A DNA stretch of 64,000 nt from Chryseobacterium indologenes (GCA_016025055.1 CP065590.1:806001-870000), one strand, 5' to 3'. Shown: positions 8,273 to 17,959, numbered from the stretch's first letter. The notes: generated by a model not told the origin, from the letters alone. Program-made: numbers and translations.

Positions 8273-10378
8273 ATAATTATAGTGATTCAGAAGAATCCTT
8301 ATTTCATTGAACTCAAAATTGCTCGGTAATACATTTTTCCATTCTGTAAGGGTTTCGTGGGCTTTTTTGTAAAACTCTGCTTCGAAAGCTTTGATCTTAT
8401 CTGTGGTGATCACTCTTGAAATATCCAGTAATCCCTGTTCTGCAAACTTGGCAAGATGTCCAATTACAGTTTCTTTTACCAATCCTCTTTCCAGTGCAAT
8501 TTCACCTATTGTTTTTCCCTGTTCAAAAAGCTGGAAAGTCAATACCTGGGAAGGAACTTTTGCGATTTTAAGGTTGATTTCTTTATCATTCTTCTCATCT
8601 AAAAGCCTGGTGTCAAGAAGATGTATTTCTTTCAGGCTGTTCAGGTATTCTTCAATATCTTCTAACCAGTCCCGGAATTCTTCATTGTATTGTTTCAACC
8701 CCTTTGCCCCTTTTATTTCAGCATAAAATTCTTTTAACGGATTGAAAATTTTATCTCTGATCTCGATAAAGAAGAAATTAACAGCACCTTTGGTTTTATT
8801 TTCAATTTCGGACCATTCTTCTTTTTGTTCAATAAAATGATTCACCTTCTGAAAAATGATACGTTCCAGTTTTTCAAAGATTTTACCCAGATTCACCGAC
8901 TCATGTTTCAGCTGAAGATAAAGCTGATTGGTTTTTACATGATCAATATTTTTAGTTACCACCGAAAGCTTATTCCAATCTTCTACCGCCTTCAAAATCC
9001 ATATACAATCTAAGGTACGAAGAACTTTTCTGATGCTGTAATCGTATTTTTCCTGATTCAGGATAGACTCCACCTGATCATTAACGACAGTATTGCTGTG
9101 GAAATGTAGAATTCTGTTGTCTTTAAAAATAACTTCAGGGGTAATTTTAGATTTGAGAACAATGCCTTCCAGTGTGCGGCAACGTGATAATGCAACATAT
9201 ACCTGACCCGCTGTAAAACTTTTTCCGGCATCGATGATGACTTTATCAAATGTAAGTCCCTGACTTTTATGAATCGTAACGGCCCACGCCAATTTGACAG
9301 GGAATTGTTCAAAGCTTCCCAGAACCTCTTCTTTAATATTTTTGTCGGTATCCAGAAAATATTTCTTCTGCTCCCAGGTTTCTTTTTTAACGGTAATCTC
9401 CTGTTCACTTCCTTCTAAAGCAACCTTGATTTCATCTTCATCCAGACCAATAATTTCACCAAGCTTACCATTAAAATATTTTTTTTCTCCGGAAATATCG
9501 TTTCTGATGAACATAATCTGTGCCCCGATTTTCAATTCCAGGAACTGATCATTGGGAAACTGGTTTTCTTTAAAATCACCTGTAAGTTTTGCTTCATAAG
9601 TTTTTGGATCGACTTTTATTTCAGCCAGTTTTTCCTGATTGATTTCATCTGCCATTTTATTGTGAGAACACAGGTATACATAAGATTCCTTACCCATATC
9701 GAAGTCAGGATCGTACCTTGCATTCAGATGGTCAAAGTCTATATTTCCTACATCACCATCCCTGATTGCATTCAGAATTTCAAGAAATTCCTGATCAGAC
9801 TGACGGTATACTTTTGTAAGCTCGATAGTAACCAGAGGGATTTCTTTAATTGCATGGCTATCAAAAAAGAACGGAGAATTGTAGTACATTTTTAAAATAT
9901 GCTCATCTCTCACCACAGGCGGGAGCTGAAACAAATCTCCAATGAACAACATCTGTACGCCGCCAAACCGCTGATTATTTCTTCTGATAAACCGAAGGGA
10001 AAAATCCATCATATCCAGCACATCAGCCCTGAGCATGGAAACCTCATCGATAATAATAATCTCCACCTCTCTTAACAGCTTGAGCTTATCTTTTCTATAT
10101 TTGAAGTGAGGCATCAGATCGGCAATATTATTCGCCAAACTGGTATCTATTCTTTCTGTAGTAGGCAGAAAAGTTCTTAACGGCAGTCCAAACATAGAGT
10201 GAATGGTAACTCCTCCTGCATTGATCGCGGCAATTCCGGTAGGAGCGATTACAATATGTTTTTTCTTCGTTCTTCTTACAAAGTCGTTCAAAAAAGTGGT
10301 TTTTCCTGTTCCTGCTTTCCCGGTCAAAAAAACACTTCTGTTGGTATATTCTATTAAGTCAAAAAAATGATTGTTCAT
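8252..10378 (-). CDS. Pif1-like superfamily 1 DNA helicase with C-terminal HTH domain
   Basis: Walker A (FLTGKAGTGKTTFL) begins about residue 18 and the DExx box is IIIDEVSML; later motifs include QLPPV, a UvrD-like C-terminal segment with VTIHKSQGLTFDKVIID and VALSRCRTLEGI. This is the Pif1/RecD-like arrangement found in many Bacteroidota. The last 150 residues carry an HTH_40-type winged helix (FEQGKTIGEIALERGLVKETVIGHL), the same module that ends RecQ proteins. I start it at the ATG at 10378 (MNNHFFDLIEY), about 708 residues; an earlier in-frame ATG at 10426 would add 16 residues unlike the family and overlap the promoter-like TATTTTTG at about 10385-10392. Roles in fork or G-quadruplex processing are inferred from the family. 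Confidence 0.88.
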   Translation of the reverse strand: MNNHFFDLIEYTNRSVFLTGKAGTGKTTFLNDFVRRTKKKHIVIAPTGIAAINAGGVTIHSMFGLPLRTFLPTTERIDTSLANNIADLMPHFKYRKDKLKLLREVEIIIIDEVSMLRADVLDMMDFSLRFIRRNNQRFGGVQMLFIGDLFQLPPVVRDEHILKMYYNSPFFFDSHAIKEIPLVTIELTKVYRQSDQEFLEILNAIRDGDVGNIDFDHLNARYDPDFDMGKESYVYLCSHNKMADEINQEKLAEIKVDPKTYEAKLTGDFKENQFPNDQFLELKIGAQIMFIRNDISGEKKYFNGKLGEIIGLDEDEIKVALEGSEQEITVKKETWEQKKYFLDTDKNIKEEVLGSFEQFPVKLAWAVTIHKSQGLTFDKVIIDAGKSFTAGQVYVALSRCRTLEGIVLKSKITPEVIFKDNRILHFHSNTVVNDQVESILNQEKYDYSIRKVLRTLDCIWILKAVEDWNKLSVVTKNIDHVKTNQLYLQLKHESVNLGKIFEKLERIIFQKVNHFIEQKEEWSEIENKTKGAVNFFFIEIRDKIFNPLKEFYAEIKGAKGLKQYNEEFRDWLEDIEEYLNSLKEIHLLDTRLLDEKNDKEINLKIAKVPSQVLTFQLFEQGKTIGEIALERGLVKETVIGHLAKFAEQGLLDISRVITTDKIKAFEAEFYKKAHETLTEWKNVLPSNFEFNEIRILLNHYNYKKEKNS

Positions 10379-10460
10379 CGTCGTCAAAAATACGGAAATG
10401 AATTTGAATTTCTTACCTTGGCACAAGTTTTGAAAATTCTTTAACAGAAAAAAAGTTACT

Positions 10461-10913
10461 GTGAAAAAAATTCATATTTACATTCCTTTATTAGCATTAT
10501 GCACTGCATTTACTTTAGTTTCTTGTAATAGCTCTAAGAACATTAACACCAATAAACCGATCGATATTGCAGACCGGCCTGCCGATGAAGACAGCCAGAA
10601 ATATGATCAGGCTCAGCTGGATAAGATTAAAGCCTCTATTGAATCTGAAGTATCGGGAGAAACATGTACAAATGCAAGTGACTGGGCATTTACCCCAATG
10701 GGTGTAAAATCCTGTGGCGGCCCTCAACAATACTTGGCATATCCTAAAAAAATGGAAAGCTCCGTCCTCCCAAGAATCAATGAGTATACAGATAAAGTAA
10801 GGATTTTTAACGAAAAATATAATATTATGTCCGACTGTATGGTAATCCCCGCTCCTACGTCTCTCAAATGTGTAAACGGAAAAATACGGCTTATTACCCC
10901 GGATAATAATTAA
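10461..10913 (+). CDS. Small lipoprotein of unknown function
   Basis: 150 residues beginning with GTG. Signal peptide with lipobox LVSC (Cys22), then a polar linker (SSKNINTNKPIDIADRP) and a domain of about 110 residues with four conserved-looking cysteines (CTNASDW, SCGGPQQYLAYP, SDCMV, LKCVNG). The SDWAFTPMGVKSCGGPQQYLAYP stretch resembles small Bacteroidota lipoproteins annotated only as hypothetical. Divergent from the helicase gene, followed by its own terminator. Confidence 0.75.
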   Translation: MKKIHIYIPLLALCTAFTLVSCNSSKNINTNKPIDIADRPADEDSQKYDQAQLDKIKASIESEVSGETCTNASDWAFTPMGVKSCGGPQQYLAYPKKMESSVLPRINEYTDKVRIFNEKYNIMSDCMVIPAPTSLKCVNGKIRLITPDNN

Positions 10914-10943
10914 AAATAAAGCAAAGGTCAATATCAAATCGAA

Positions 10944-10975
10944 AAAAGCTTCGTCATAAGATGAAGCTTTCTTTG
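10944..10975 (+). terminator. Terminator after the small lipoprotein gene
   Basis: Stem AAAGCTTC.TCAT / ATGAAGCTTT with a short loop and a following CTTT tract. Confidence 0.65.
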
Positions 10976-11083
10976 TGTATAAACCAATGATTTTTAAAAC
11001 TGTTTACATTTCATGGGTAAGGTCTTTCTCAAAGTAAAAAGTAATATTCTGAAATCACTTCTCCACTCTGAAAGTATGAAACT

Positions 11084-11621
11084 TTACAATTCGTAATTTT
11101 TAACGTTCTCTTTGTACCATGACGAATATTTCACGTAATTATCAGCAATCCTGTTGACTTCCCCTTCCAGTAGCTGGGCATTGATATCCTTGATTTTTTT
11201 TTGCCGGTACACCACCCCAGACTTCTCCTGACTTGATGTGGGTTCCCTGAGTCACTACAGAACCTGCACCTACAATTGAATTTTCTTCTACCAGACAGTC
11301 ATCCATGACAATGGCTCCCATTCCGATCAGCACATTATCTTTAATGGTACAGCCGTGAACAATTGCATTGTGTCCTATTGAAACATTATTTCCGATATTC
11401 AGAGGATGTTTCTGGTATGTACAGTGTAACATTGCATTATCCTGTACATTTACTTTATCCCCCATTTTGATATAATGTACATCACCTCTGATCACTGCAT
11501 TATACCAAACGCTGCAATCTCTACCCATAGTAACATCACCGATAATGGTAGCTGTTTCTGCTAAAAAGGTGTTCTCTCCTACCTGTGGTATTTTCCCTAA
11601 AAGTTCTTTTATAAGTGCCAT
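11084..11621 (-). CDS. Gamma-carbonic anhydrase-family protein (frameshifted near the 3' end)
   Basis: A left-handed beta-helix protein of hexapeptide repeats (GDVTMGRDCSVWYNAVIRGDVHYIKMGDKVNVQDNAM...). The zinc ligands of gamma-class carbonic anhydrases are present as histidines in MLHCTYQKH, IGHNAIVHG. This YrdA/PaaY-like group is of uncertain physiological role. As printed the frame ends at 11142 with an atypical tail, because the A run on the minus strand (11194-11202) has nine bases where eight keep the frame. Removing one gives VPAKKIKDINAQLLEGEVN and a natural end at 11084, 178 residues. Probable sequencing error. Confidence 0.9.
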
Positions 11622-11759
11622 AGTTTTAATTTGAAAATTTAATATTTATCTCACCTGAAAGGTATATTTTGCTAATTTCTATAGTCTGGTATCTAACTTC
11701 TAAATTACAGCGATAGCAAAAATCTAACTCTCAGTTCGCAGCTTCTAACTTGTAATGCG

Positions 11760-11767
11760 TATTTTTG
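11760..11767 (+). promoter_or_regulatory. TAnnTTTG promoter element ahead of the Nfu gene
   Basis: TATTTTTG, 21 bases before the preferred ATG at 11789. The -33 element is not convincing. Confidence 0.4.
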
Positions 11768-11788
11768 TATCTCAAATTTAACGAAAAA

Positions 11789-12667
11789 ATGCGTACCGTA
11801 CTTATAGAACCAACTGAAAACCCAAAAGTGATGAAATTTGTAACTGATTACAATTTGATTCCGGGATCTTTAGAGTTGGACAGAAACTCAGATATTTCAG
11901 AAATTCCTTTGGCTCAGGAACTTTTCAATTATCCGTTTGTAGAAAGAATTTTCATCACGGCTAATTTTGTAGCTGTAGCAAAACAGGATACTGTAGAATG
12001 GGAACATGTAGTGGAAAGCCTGAAAAATGTAGTTGAAGATGAATTACTGGCTAACCCGAGAATTTACCTTCAGAAGAAAAAAGAAATGTATCAGATTTAT
12101 GCAGAAATGACTCCGAATCCTAATGTAATGAAATTTGTTTCAAGCAAATTACTGATGGATGGTTTTGTAGAAGTAAAATCAAAAGAGGCTGCTGCAGAAG
12201 TTCCTTTGGCTGAGGCTATTTTTAAAGAGTTTGATTTTGCCACAGAAGTTTTTATTTCGGACAATTTTGTAGCGGTTACCAGAGATAATTCTGTGGAATG
12301 GCATCAGGTAATGATGACCGTGCGTGCCCTTATTGCTGAATATCTTCAAAATGGTGGTGAGATTTCAAAAATCGAACCCCAGAAACATGAGAATCCGGTT
12401 GAAAAAATCATCAACAGGGATTACACGGAAGACGAGCAGAAAATTTCAGATATTCTGAACGAATATGTGGCACCGGCAGTAGAAAATGATGGTGGAAAAA
12501 TTTCATTAATGGAATATGACCAGGCTAATAAAACTGCAAAAATGTTGCTACAGGGAGCTTGCTCAGGATGTCCAAGTTCTACTGCTACTCTGAAAAACGG
12601 AATTGAAAATATTTTAAAACAATTCGTTCCGGATTTAGTTGAAAAAGTAGAAGCGGTAAACGGATAA
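11789..12667 (+). CDS. nfuA: Nfu/NifU-type Fe-S cluster scaffold with duplicated N-terminal domain
   Basis: Carries Fe-S clusters to target proteins. Domain order: two tandem Nfu_N domains (about residues 1-92 and 100-190; compare TENPKVMKFVTDYNLI with TPNPNVMKFVSSKLLM, and FITANFVAVAKQDTVEWEHV with FISDNFVAVTRDNSVEWHQV), a linker rich in charged residues, then the NifU C-terminal domain with the cluster ligands CSGC in GACSGCPSSTATL. 292 residues from the ATG at 11789; an upstream TTG in frame would add eight residues and lie on the promoter element. Followed after 8 bp by the FMN reductase gene, then hemH, so probably one transcript linked to iron/heme metabolism. Confidence 0.92.
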   Translation: MRTVLIEPTENPKVMKFVTDYNLIPGSLELDRNSDISEIPLAQELFNYPFVERIFITANFVAVAKQDTVEWEHVVESLKNVVEDELLANPRIYLQKKKEMYQIYAEMTPNPNVMKFVSSKLLMDGFVEVKSKEAAAEVPLAEAIFKEFDFATEVFISDNFVAVTRDNSVEWHQVMMTVRALIAEYLQNGGEISKIEPQKHENPVEKIINRDYTEDEQKISDILNEYVAPAVENDGGKISLMEYDQANKTAKMLLQGACSGCPSSTATLKNGIENILKQFVPDLVEKVEAVNG

Positions 12668-12675
12668 GAGTTGCG

Positions 12676-13203
12676 ATGACTTCCGGCAAGAAAATTTTGG
12701 TTATTATTGGCAGTGCTACAAAAAACTCCAGCAATCAGAAACTTATCGAACAAGCATTTGAGAAAACGGGTAATCCCCATTATCGGATGTACGATGATCT
12801 TTCTGTCTTACCACATTTTGACACATCACTGACTGATGTTGATACACCGGAAGAAGTTATAAAAGTCAGAGAAGCTATCAGAAGTGCGGCGGGAGTGATA
12901 TTTTCTACACCCGAATACATCTTCAGTATTCCGAGCAGGCTGAAAAACCTACTGGAATGGTGTGTTTCTACCAATGTTTTTTCTGATAAACCCGTTGCAT
13001 TTATAACAGGTTCTGCCAACGGAGAAAAGGGTCATGAGGAATTATTACTGCTTTTAACAACTCTGGGAGCCAGAACAAATGATAAACATCAGCTTCTCAT
13101 AAAAGGGATTAAAGGAAAATTTGAGCCAGATGGCTCAGTTGAAAACAATACCTTTGCTAAAGTATCAGAATTGGTAATGGATTTTTCAGAATCCGTTTCA
13201 TAA
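12676..13203 (+). CDS. NADPH-dependent FMN reductase family protein
   Basis: A 175-residue flavodoxin-fold oxidoreductase. ILVIIGSATKNSSNQKLI near the N-terminus is the FMN phosphate-binding loop, and FSTPEYIFSIPSRLKNLLEWC is the typical second flavin contact of the ArsH/ChrR/azoreductase-like group. Likely reduces flavins or quinones with NAD(P)H. Placed between the Nfu scaffold (8 bp) and ferrochelatase (15 bp). Confidence 0.88.
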   Translation: MTSGKKILVIIGSATKNSSNQKLIEQAFEKTGNPHYRMYDDLSVLPHFDTSLTDVDTPEEVIKVREAIRSAAGVIFSTPEYIFSIPSRLKNLLEWCVSTNVFSDKPVAFITGSANGEKGHEELLLLLTTLGARTNDKHQLLIKGIKGKFEPDGSVENNTFAKVSELVMDFSESVS

Positions 13204-13218
13204 TTAAAATTAGAAATA

Positions 13219-14253
13219 TTGAATAAAAAAGGAATTCTACTGGTTAATCTTGGATCGCCAAGGTCTACGGCAGTAAATGATGTAAAGGAATATCTTGACG
13301 AATTTCTGATGGACGAAAGAGTGATCGACTACCGTTGGATTTTCAGAGCTCTTCTTGTTCGTGGGATTATTTTAAAAACAAGACCCGCCAAATCTGCTGA
13401 AGCCTACAAAACCGTTTGGACGGATGAGGGCTCTCCATTAGTGGTCATTACTGAAAAGATTCAGAAAAAACTTCAGAAGCTGGTCGATGTTCCGGTGGAA
13501 ATCGGGATGAGATATGCTGAACCCAGTATTGAAACCGGAATTCAGAAACTTGTAGATCAGGGAATTTCTGAAATTGTTCTTTTTCCTTTATATCCGCAAT
13601 ATGCTATGAGTACGACGGAGACGGTTATTGAAAAAGCTGAAGAAGTACGAAAAAGAAATTTCCGAAGGTAAAAATCAATTATATTCAACCTTTCTACAAC
13701 AGAGATATTTATATCAGCTGTCTTGCAGAAAGTATCAAAGAAAAAATTGCCTGAAAACTTTGATGCACTCCAGTTTTCTTATCATGGTGTTCCTGAAAGA
13801 CACATTTATAAGACAGACCCGTCAAAAACATGTAAAATTGATGATACCAACTGTATCAACAGTCAATCAGACACTCACAATGCTTTCTGCTACAGACACC
13901 AGTGTTATAAAACAACAGAAGCCGTGATCGCTAAAATGGGGCTGCCTAAGGAGAAAACCATTGTTTCTTTCCAGTCAAGATTAGGAAATGATAAGTGGAT
14001 TGAGCCTTACACTGATGAAACCTTGGAAACAATTCCCGGAAAAGGAGTAAAAAATCTGGCCATTGTGTGTCCCGCCTTTGTATCGGATTGTCTTGAAACC
14101 TTAGAAGAAATTTCGGTGGAAGGAAAAGAACAATTTATGCACGGCGGAGGCGAAAGCTTCCATTACATCCCGTGTCTGAATGATGAAGACCGCTGGATCG
14201 ATGTAGTAAAGACGCTTTGCGAAGAAAAGCTCAATGATTTCTATCTGGTATAA
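13219..14253 (+). CDS. hemH: Ferrochelatase (two compensating frameshifts)
   Basis: Inserts Fe2+ into protoporphyrin IX, last step of heme synthesis. Recognised by LLVNLGSPRS near the start, YPQYAMSTTETVIEK, LQFSYHGVPERHIYKTDPSKTCK, FQSRLGNDKWIEPYTDETL and VCPAFVSDCLETLEEI; the SYHG histidine and the late glutamates are the metal site. As printed the frame breaks at about 13652 and is regained at about 13743: the A run at 13650-13654 needs one more base and the one at 13741-13746 one fewer. With both changes the middle segment reads KINYIQPFYNRDIYISCLAE as expected and the protein has 344 residues. The start is a TTG at 13219, 15 bp after the FMN reductase stop. Probable sequencing errors. 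Confidence 0.93.
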
Positions 14254-14275
14254 GATCATTGTAATCATATAAATA

Positions 14276-14307
14276 AAAGGCCGCTGAAATTTTCAGCGGC
14301 CTTTTTT
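14276..14307. terminator. Bidirectional terminator between hemH and the M4 protease gene
   Basis: Strong GC-rich stem AAGGCCGCTGAAA with its complement, flanked by A and T runs. Serves the two convergent genes. Confidence 0.9.
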
Positions 14308-14325
14308 GAAAGACATATTTACGAA

Positions 14326-16278
14326 TTATTTTTTAATCAGGTTTCCTGCTTTTTGTCCGTTCACCGTTACTACATATATTCCCGGAAGAAGATTGGACGG
14401 CAACTGAATATTTACTCTGTTTGTTCCATCTTTAATGGTAACTTTTTCAGAGACTTCTCTTTTTCCTGTTAAACTGATCAGTTCCACAGCTCCTTTTCCT
14501 TCTTTACCTTCAAACACCACCTCAAATTTATCTGTAGCGGGATTTGGGCTAATAGTGTAAGCTGATGCATTGGGCGTAGCTGCCACCAATCCTGCCGGAG
14601 AAGTACCTCCACCAACACCTACAGCATTCCAGGCATTAATAACCTGATTGACTTCATTACTGCCGGCTCCGTATAGATCTGTTGCCGCCTGGATAGAAGA
14701 TGTTCTGGTATTGGAATAGTTTGAAGACGAAGTCAGATAAGATGTTAATGTTCTGTAAGCAATAGCTCCTGCTTTATCCAGTCCGATTCCGCTAACATTA
14801 TAAGCAAAACTGTTATCATTCGTTCCGGATCCTCCTGTTACTAATAAATAATACCAGAAATTCAACACTCCTGAATTGGTATGAACTCCACAATAATCAT
14901 TTGCTTGAGTAGGGGTACAAGATGAAGACGCAACTTTCCAGTATTTTCCCAAATAAGTATCCGGATGGCTAAATGCGTTAGGGTTTGACATATCCCTGAT
15001 AGGATAGCTAAAGTCTTCTCCTAACTGCCAGCTTGCCTGAGTAGGTCTGGCCCAACGCTCTATAGAATTTCCAAAGATATCTGAAAAACCTTCATTCAAA
15101 GCTCCCGATTCTCTTTGGTACACAAGGTTGGCTGTTTTAGAAGTCATTCCGTGGGTAATTTCATGCCCGCAAACGTCAATAGCAGTCAATGGCTTGCCTC
15201 CGTTTGTTGTAGAACTTCCATCTCCGTAAGTCATTCTGGAACCATCCCAAAATGCATTAAAGTAATTGGTAGAATAGTGAACATATGACTTAATAGCAAA
15301 ATTATTGTTATCAATACTCTTTCTTCCAAACTTGGAATATAAGTAATCTACCGTCATTTCTGCTCCCCAGTGGGCATCGGTGGCATACTGATCTTTATTG
15401 GCATTGACGTTATTCCAAACGTTATCCGTATCTGTAAAATCTACAGCTGCAGAATAACTGGTTCCTTTCTTTAAATTATAGGTTTCAACGGCTGTCCCTG
15501 CGTTTCTTCCCGTTTCTCTTAATCTGTAGCTTCCGTTATATGAGTCGGCCACAATATTTCTGTTTCCGCTGTAAGCCGTTGTTGCTGTTCCCGGAGCATT
15601 GACTTCATGAATGATTGCATCTACTCCCAGCACTTTTCCGCTCTTAGCATCTACAAAGACGTACTGTCTGCTTAATGGTTTCTCAGCGTAAATATCAAAT
15701 TTATAGGCTAACGTTAGATTTTGAATTTTTTCATCGGCAGGATCAGAATAATACACCAATTCACCTTTAGGGGCAAAACTTGCATTGGCATCATTGGTTT
15801 CTTTTTTAATGAAATCTTCCTCTTCTTTATTTTGCCATTTGTATGAATCTGCACCTACAAATGATAATGCATTTTGCAATGCGATGCTCTCGGAGATATT
15901 GGCTTTCTTCTCCATCCCTTTGGAAGGCATCTGAAGTATCCATTTACCCGATTCACCTACAATTTTTCCATTTTTGGTCTGTACGGCCATCATTCCGTAT
16001 TCTACAGGAATACCATCAACAGTTTGCTGGAATCTGTGCGTTTCAAATCCTAATGCATCTTTTTCCAATCCTAATTTACGCCCTTGTCCCGGTGCTAGTC
16101 GCTGAGAGGTTTCATCAAATAAAAGGGGACTTCCCTGGAAATCGGGACCGTTTTTATCAAATCTCATGAATTCGGAGTGTAAGCCATTTTTACCAGGAAT
16201 TACTTTAGATGGTTTGTCTTGTCCAAAGACGAAGGAGCAGGCGGCAACACTTGCCACTAGAATAAACTTTGTTCTCAT
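14326..16278 (-). CDS. M4 (thermolysin-type) metalloprotease with T9SS sorting domain
   Basis: A 650-residue secreted protease. Order: signal peptide (MRTKFILVASVAACSFVFG), FTP/PepSY-type propeptide to about residue 225, M4 catalytic domain with zinc site HEITH (H372, H376; base E373) and third ligand E396 in GALNEGFSD, then an HTNSGVLNFWYYLL segment with the second catalytic His, and a C-terminal type A sorting domain of about 75 residues (ISPNPATDKFEVVF...GIYVVTVNGQKAGNLIKK), which directs export through the type IX system. The ATG at 16278 gives a clean signal peptide; an upstream in-frame ATG at 16335 adds 19 unlikely residues. Transcribed alone. Confidence 0.94.
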   Translation of the reverse strand: MRTKFILVASVAACSFVFGQDKPSKVIPGKNGLHSEFMRFDKNGPDFQGSPLLFDETSQRLAPGQGRKLGLEKDALGFETHRFQQTVDGIPVEYGMMAVQTKNGKIVGESGKWILQMPSKGMEKKANISESIALQNALSFVGADSYKWQNKEEEDFIKKETNDANASFAPKGELVYYSDPADEKIQNLTLAYKFDIYAEKPLSRQYVFVDAKSGKVLGVDAIIHEVNAPGTATTAYSGNRNIVADSYNGSYRLRETGRNAGTAVETYNLKKGTSYSAAVDFTDTDNVWNNVNANKDQYATDAHWGAEMTVDYLYSKFGRKSIDNNNFAIKSYVHYSTNYFNAFWDGSRMTYGDGSSTTNGGKPLTAIDVCGHEITHGMTSKTANLVYQRESGALNEGFSDIFGNSIERWARPTQASWQLGEDFSYPIRDMSNPNAFSHPDTYLGKYWKVASSSCTPTQANDYCGVHTNSGVLNFWYYLLVTGGSGTNDNSFAYNVSGIGLDKAGAIAYRTLTSYLTSSSNYSNTRTSSIQAATDLYGAGSNEVNQVINAWNAVGVGGGTSPAGLVAATPNASAYTISPNPATDKFEVVFEGKEGKGAVELISLTGKREVSEKVTIKDGTNRVNIQLPSNLLPGIYVVTVNGQKAGNLIKK

Positions 16279-16335
16279 AATAATATTTGTTAAATGTGAA
16301 AACGAATTTATAAACTTTTCATAAAAAACCAACAT

Positions 16336-16668
16336 ATCATTGAGGAATTTTCAATTGATATTATAAATCAATAAATAAAACACAATAATGATTTTAAAAC
16401 AAAGAAAATATTATAAAGATAATTTTATCACAATATTGATTTTACATTAAAAAAATTAACATAAAATCAATATTTTATGAATTAATATTTTTCACCATGC
16501 CGTGCATTATATTTCAATGTCCTAACAATCATAAAAACACATATGAAACTAGTATCCATGGGAGTTATAATATCAAAAACAAAAGCTATCTCAAGAGAGA
16601 CAGCTTTTTACTTTTTCAATTTATCTAAATAAAATAAATATAATTAAGCTAAAAAATGAAAAATTTTC
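16336..16668. other. Intergenic region upstream of the M4 protease gene
   Basis: Very AT-rich 333 bp. The left part must hold the M4 promoter. A hairpin at 16581-16608 (12-bp stem with one mismatch, AAAAGCTATCTC / GAGACAGCTTTT) lies just past the DUF5103 gene and is a likely terminator for it. Nothing else recognised. Confidence 0.5.
16581..16613 (-). terminator. Probable terminator after the T9SS plug-protein gene
   Basis: Stem-loop AAAAGCTATCTC-AAGA-GAGACAGCTTTT with one mismatched pair, read on the minus strand it is followed by a T-rich stretch. Confidence 0.55.
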
Positions 16669-17889
16669 TTACCTCTTACTGCTTACAGGCGTTCTAAATT
16701 CTCCATATCCTATTAGCCCGTCGTAATTTCTTCCAAAAGGAGCATAATATAAAAATCCCTGGTAGAGATTTTCTGTCTGCCAGAAATTTCCGTTCACTTC
16801 TCCAAAGTTTAAAGGCCCATTTGCTTCTTTTGTAGCCAGAACATAATTATAAAATCCTTGTTTTAAGAATATCCGGGCAACATACTGTTTGCTGGCTGCA
16901 TCATATTGCATCTGATTTTCTTTACCGGGCAAAAAATTATTAAAACCTCCCAATACATAAATTTCCCTATCTACGGGATCGGACTCAAGATAAAAATGTA
17001 CCCATGAATAATCTGCTTCCCTTCCGGCATCTCTTTCTCTCCCCAGATCATTTCTTCTGTAATACCAGGCTCCGTTCACATCAGGCTGATATTGGTAATT
17101 TAACGGAAATGCCCATACAGGATACAAATAGGTTTGATTAACATCATCTTTTATTTCTGTTGCCCGTACCATATCTGCCGCCATATTCATATTTTTATTA
17201 TCGAAATAATAAAATTCATTGTCTCCCGGAAAAACAAGATTCATTTGCTGGAAAAGCAATTGATTTCCCAAAACACTGCTTGGCTTCAAATTCGGAATAA
17301 CCATATTAGGATTGTTATTCTGCATGACATATAAGCTCATCGAATTGACATTTGAAGAAAGATCACCGCCTGCAGAAACGGCTTTTACTTCTATTCTCTG
17401 ATTTACATTAGGATTCTTGGCATCGGCAATTCTTGAAACATTCAAAGCAAGAGAAGCTCCATTTTCCACGACGTAAAATCTTCTTTTTAAAAGAGGGTTT
17501 TCAACAGAATCTTTATAGACGATCAACTCGAAATTCCCTGAAACTTTAGGCTGAATTTTATCATTGGGGAAAGTCAGTTTATAATGAGTATAAGCCTGCA
17601 GAGTATTGAATGAATACTGAAACTGATCAATCAGATCATTCATGCTGCCGTTGGCAAATTCTGTATAAAACAGGGTATCCTCATTCCAGTTTCTGTCATA
17701 GTGTCTGATGGTATATCTATAAATCTGGCTTCCATTGGTAAGATCATCAAAGCTCAGAACCAACTGCTCACCAAACTTAATAACAGGAGTTTCGTCGTTG
17801 GTTTGTGGATTAAACAACTGGATGCTCTGGATATTCTGTCCATATACCAGGCTTCCGAGAGAAAGTAAAAGTATGCGCAAAGTTTTCAT
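16669..17889 (-). CDS. DUF5103 / type IX secretion system plug-domain protein
   Basis: 406 residues with a signal peptide (MKTLRILLLSLGSLVYGQ). The sequence IRHYDRNWNEDTLFYTEFANG, the FPNDKIQPKVSGNFELIVYKD strand and the C-terminal YQGFLYYAPFGRNYDGLIGYG match the family first named DUF5103, now described from the gliding/T9SS translocon as the plug that closes the SprA pore from the periplasm. Acts in the cell envelope, consistent with several T9SS cargo genes in this window. Monocistronic and divergent from the MBL hydrolase gene. Confidence 0.82.
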   Translation of the reverse strand: MKTLRILLLSLGSLVYGQNIQSIQLFNPQTNDETPVIKFGEQLVLSFDDLTNGSQIYRYTIRHYDRNWNEDTLFYTEFANGSMNDLIDQFQYSFNTLQAYTHYKLTFPNDKIQPKVSGNFELIVYKDSVENPLLKRRFYVVENGASLALNVSRIADAKNPNVNQRIEVKAVSAGGDLSSNVNSMSLYVMQNNNPNMVIPNLKPSSVLGNQLLFQQMNLVFPGDNEFYYFDNKNMNMAADMVRATEIKDDVNQTYLYPVWAFPLNYQYQPDVNGAWYYRRNDLGRERDAGREADYSWVHFYLESDPVDREIYVLGGFNNFLPGKENQMQYDAASKQYVARIFLKQGFYNYVLATKEANGPLNFGEVNGNFWQTENLYQGFLYYAPFGRNYDGLIGYGEFRTPVSSKR

Positions 17890-17933
17890 TATGACGAAGA
17901 TAACGAAAAATAGCCATTTTCTTAATAATATCG

Positions 17934-17941
17934 TATTTTTG
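17934..17941 (+). promoter_or_regulatory. TAnnTTTG promoter element ahead of the MBL hydrolase gene
   Basis: TATTTTTG, 18 bases before the ATG at 17960. No convincing TTG at -33. Confidence 0.4.
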
Positions 17942-17959
17942 AAATAAAAATATTCAGAT

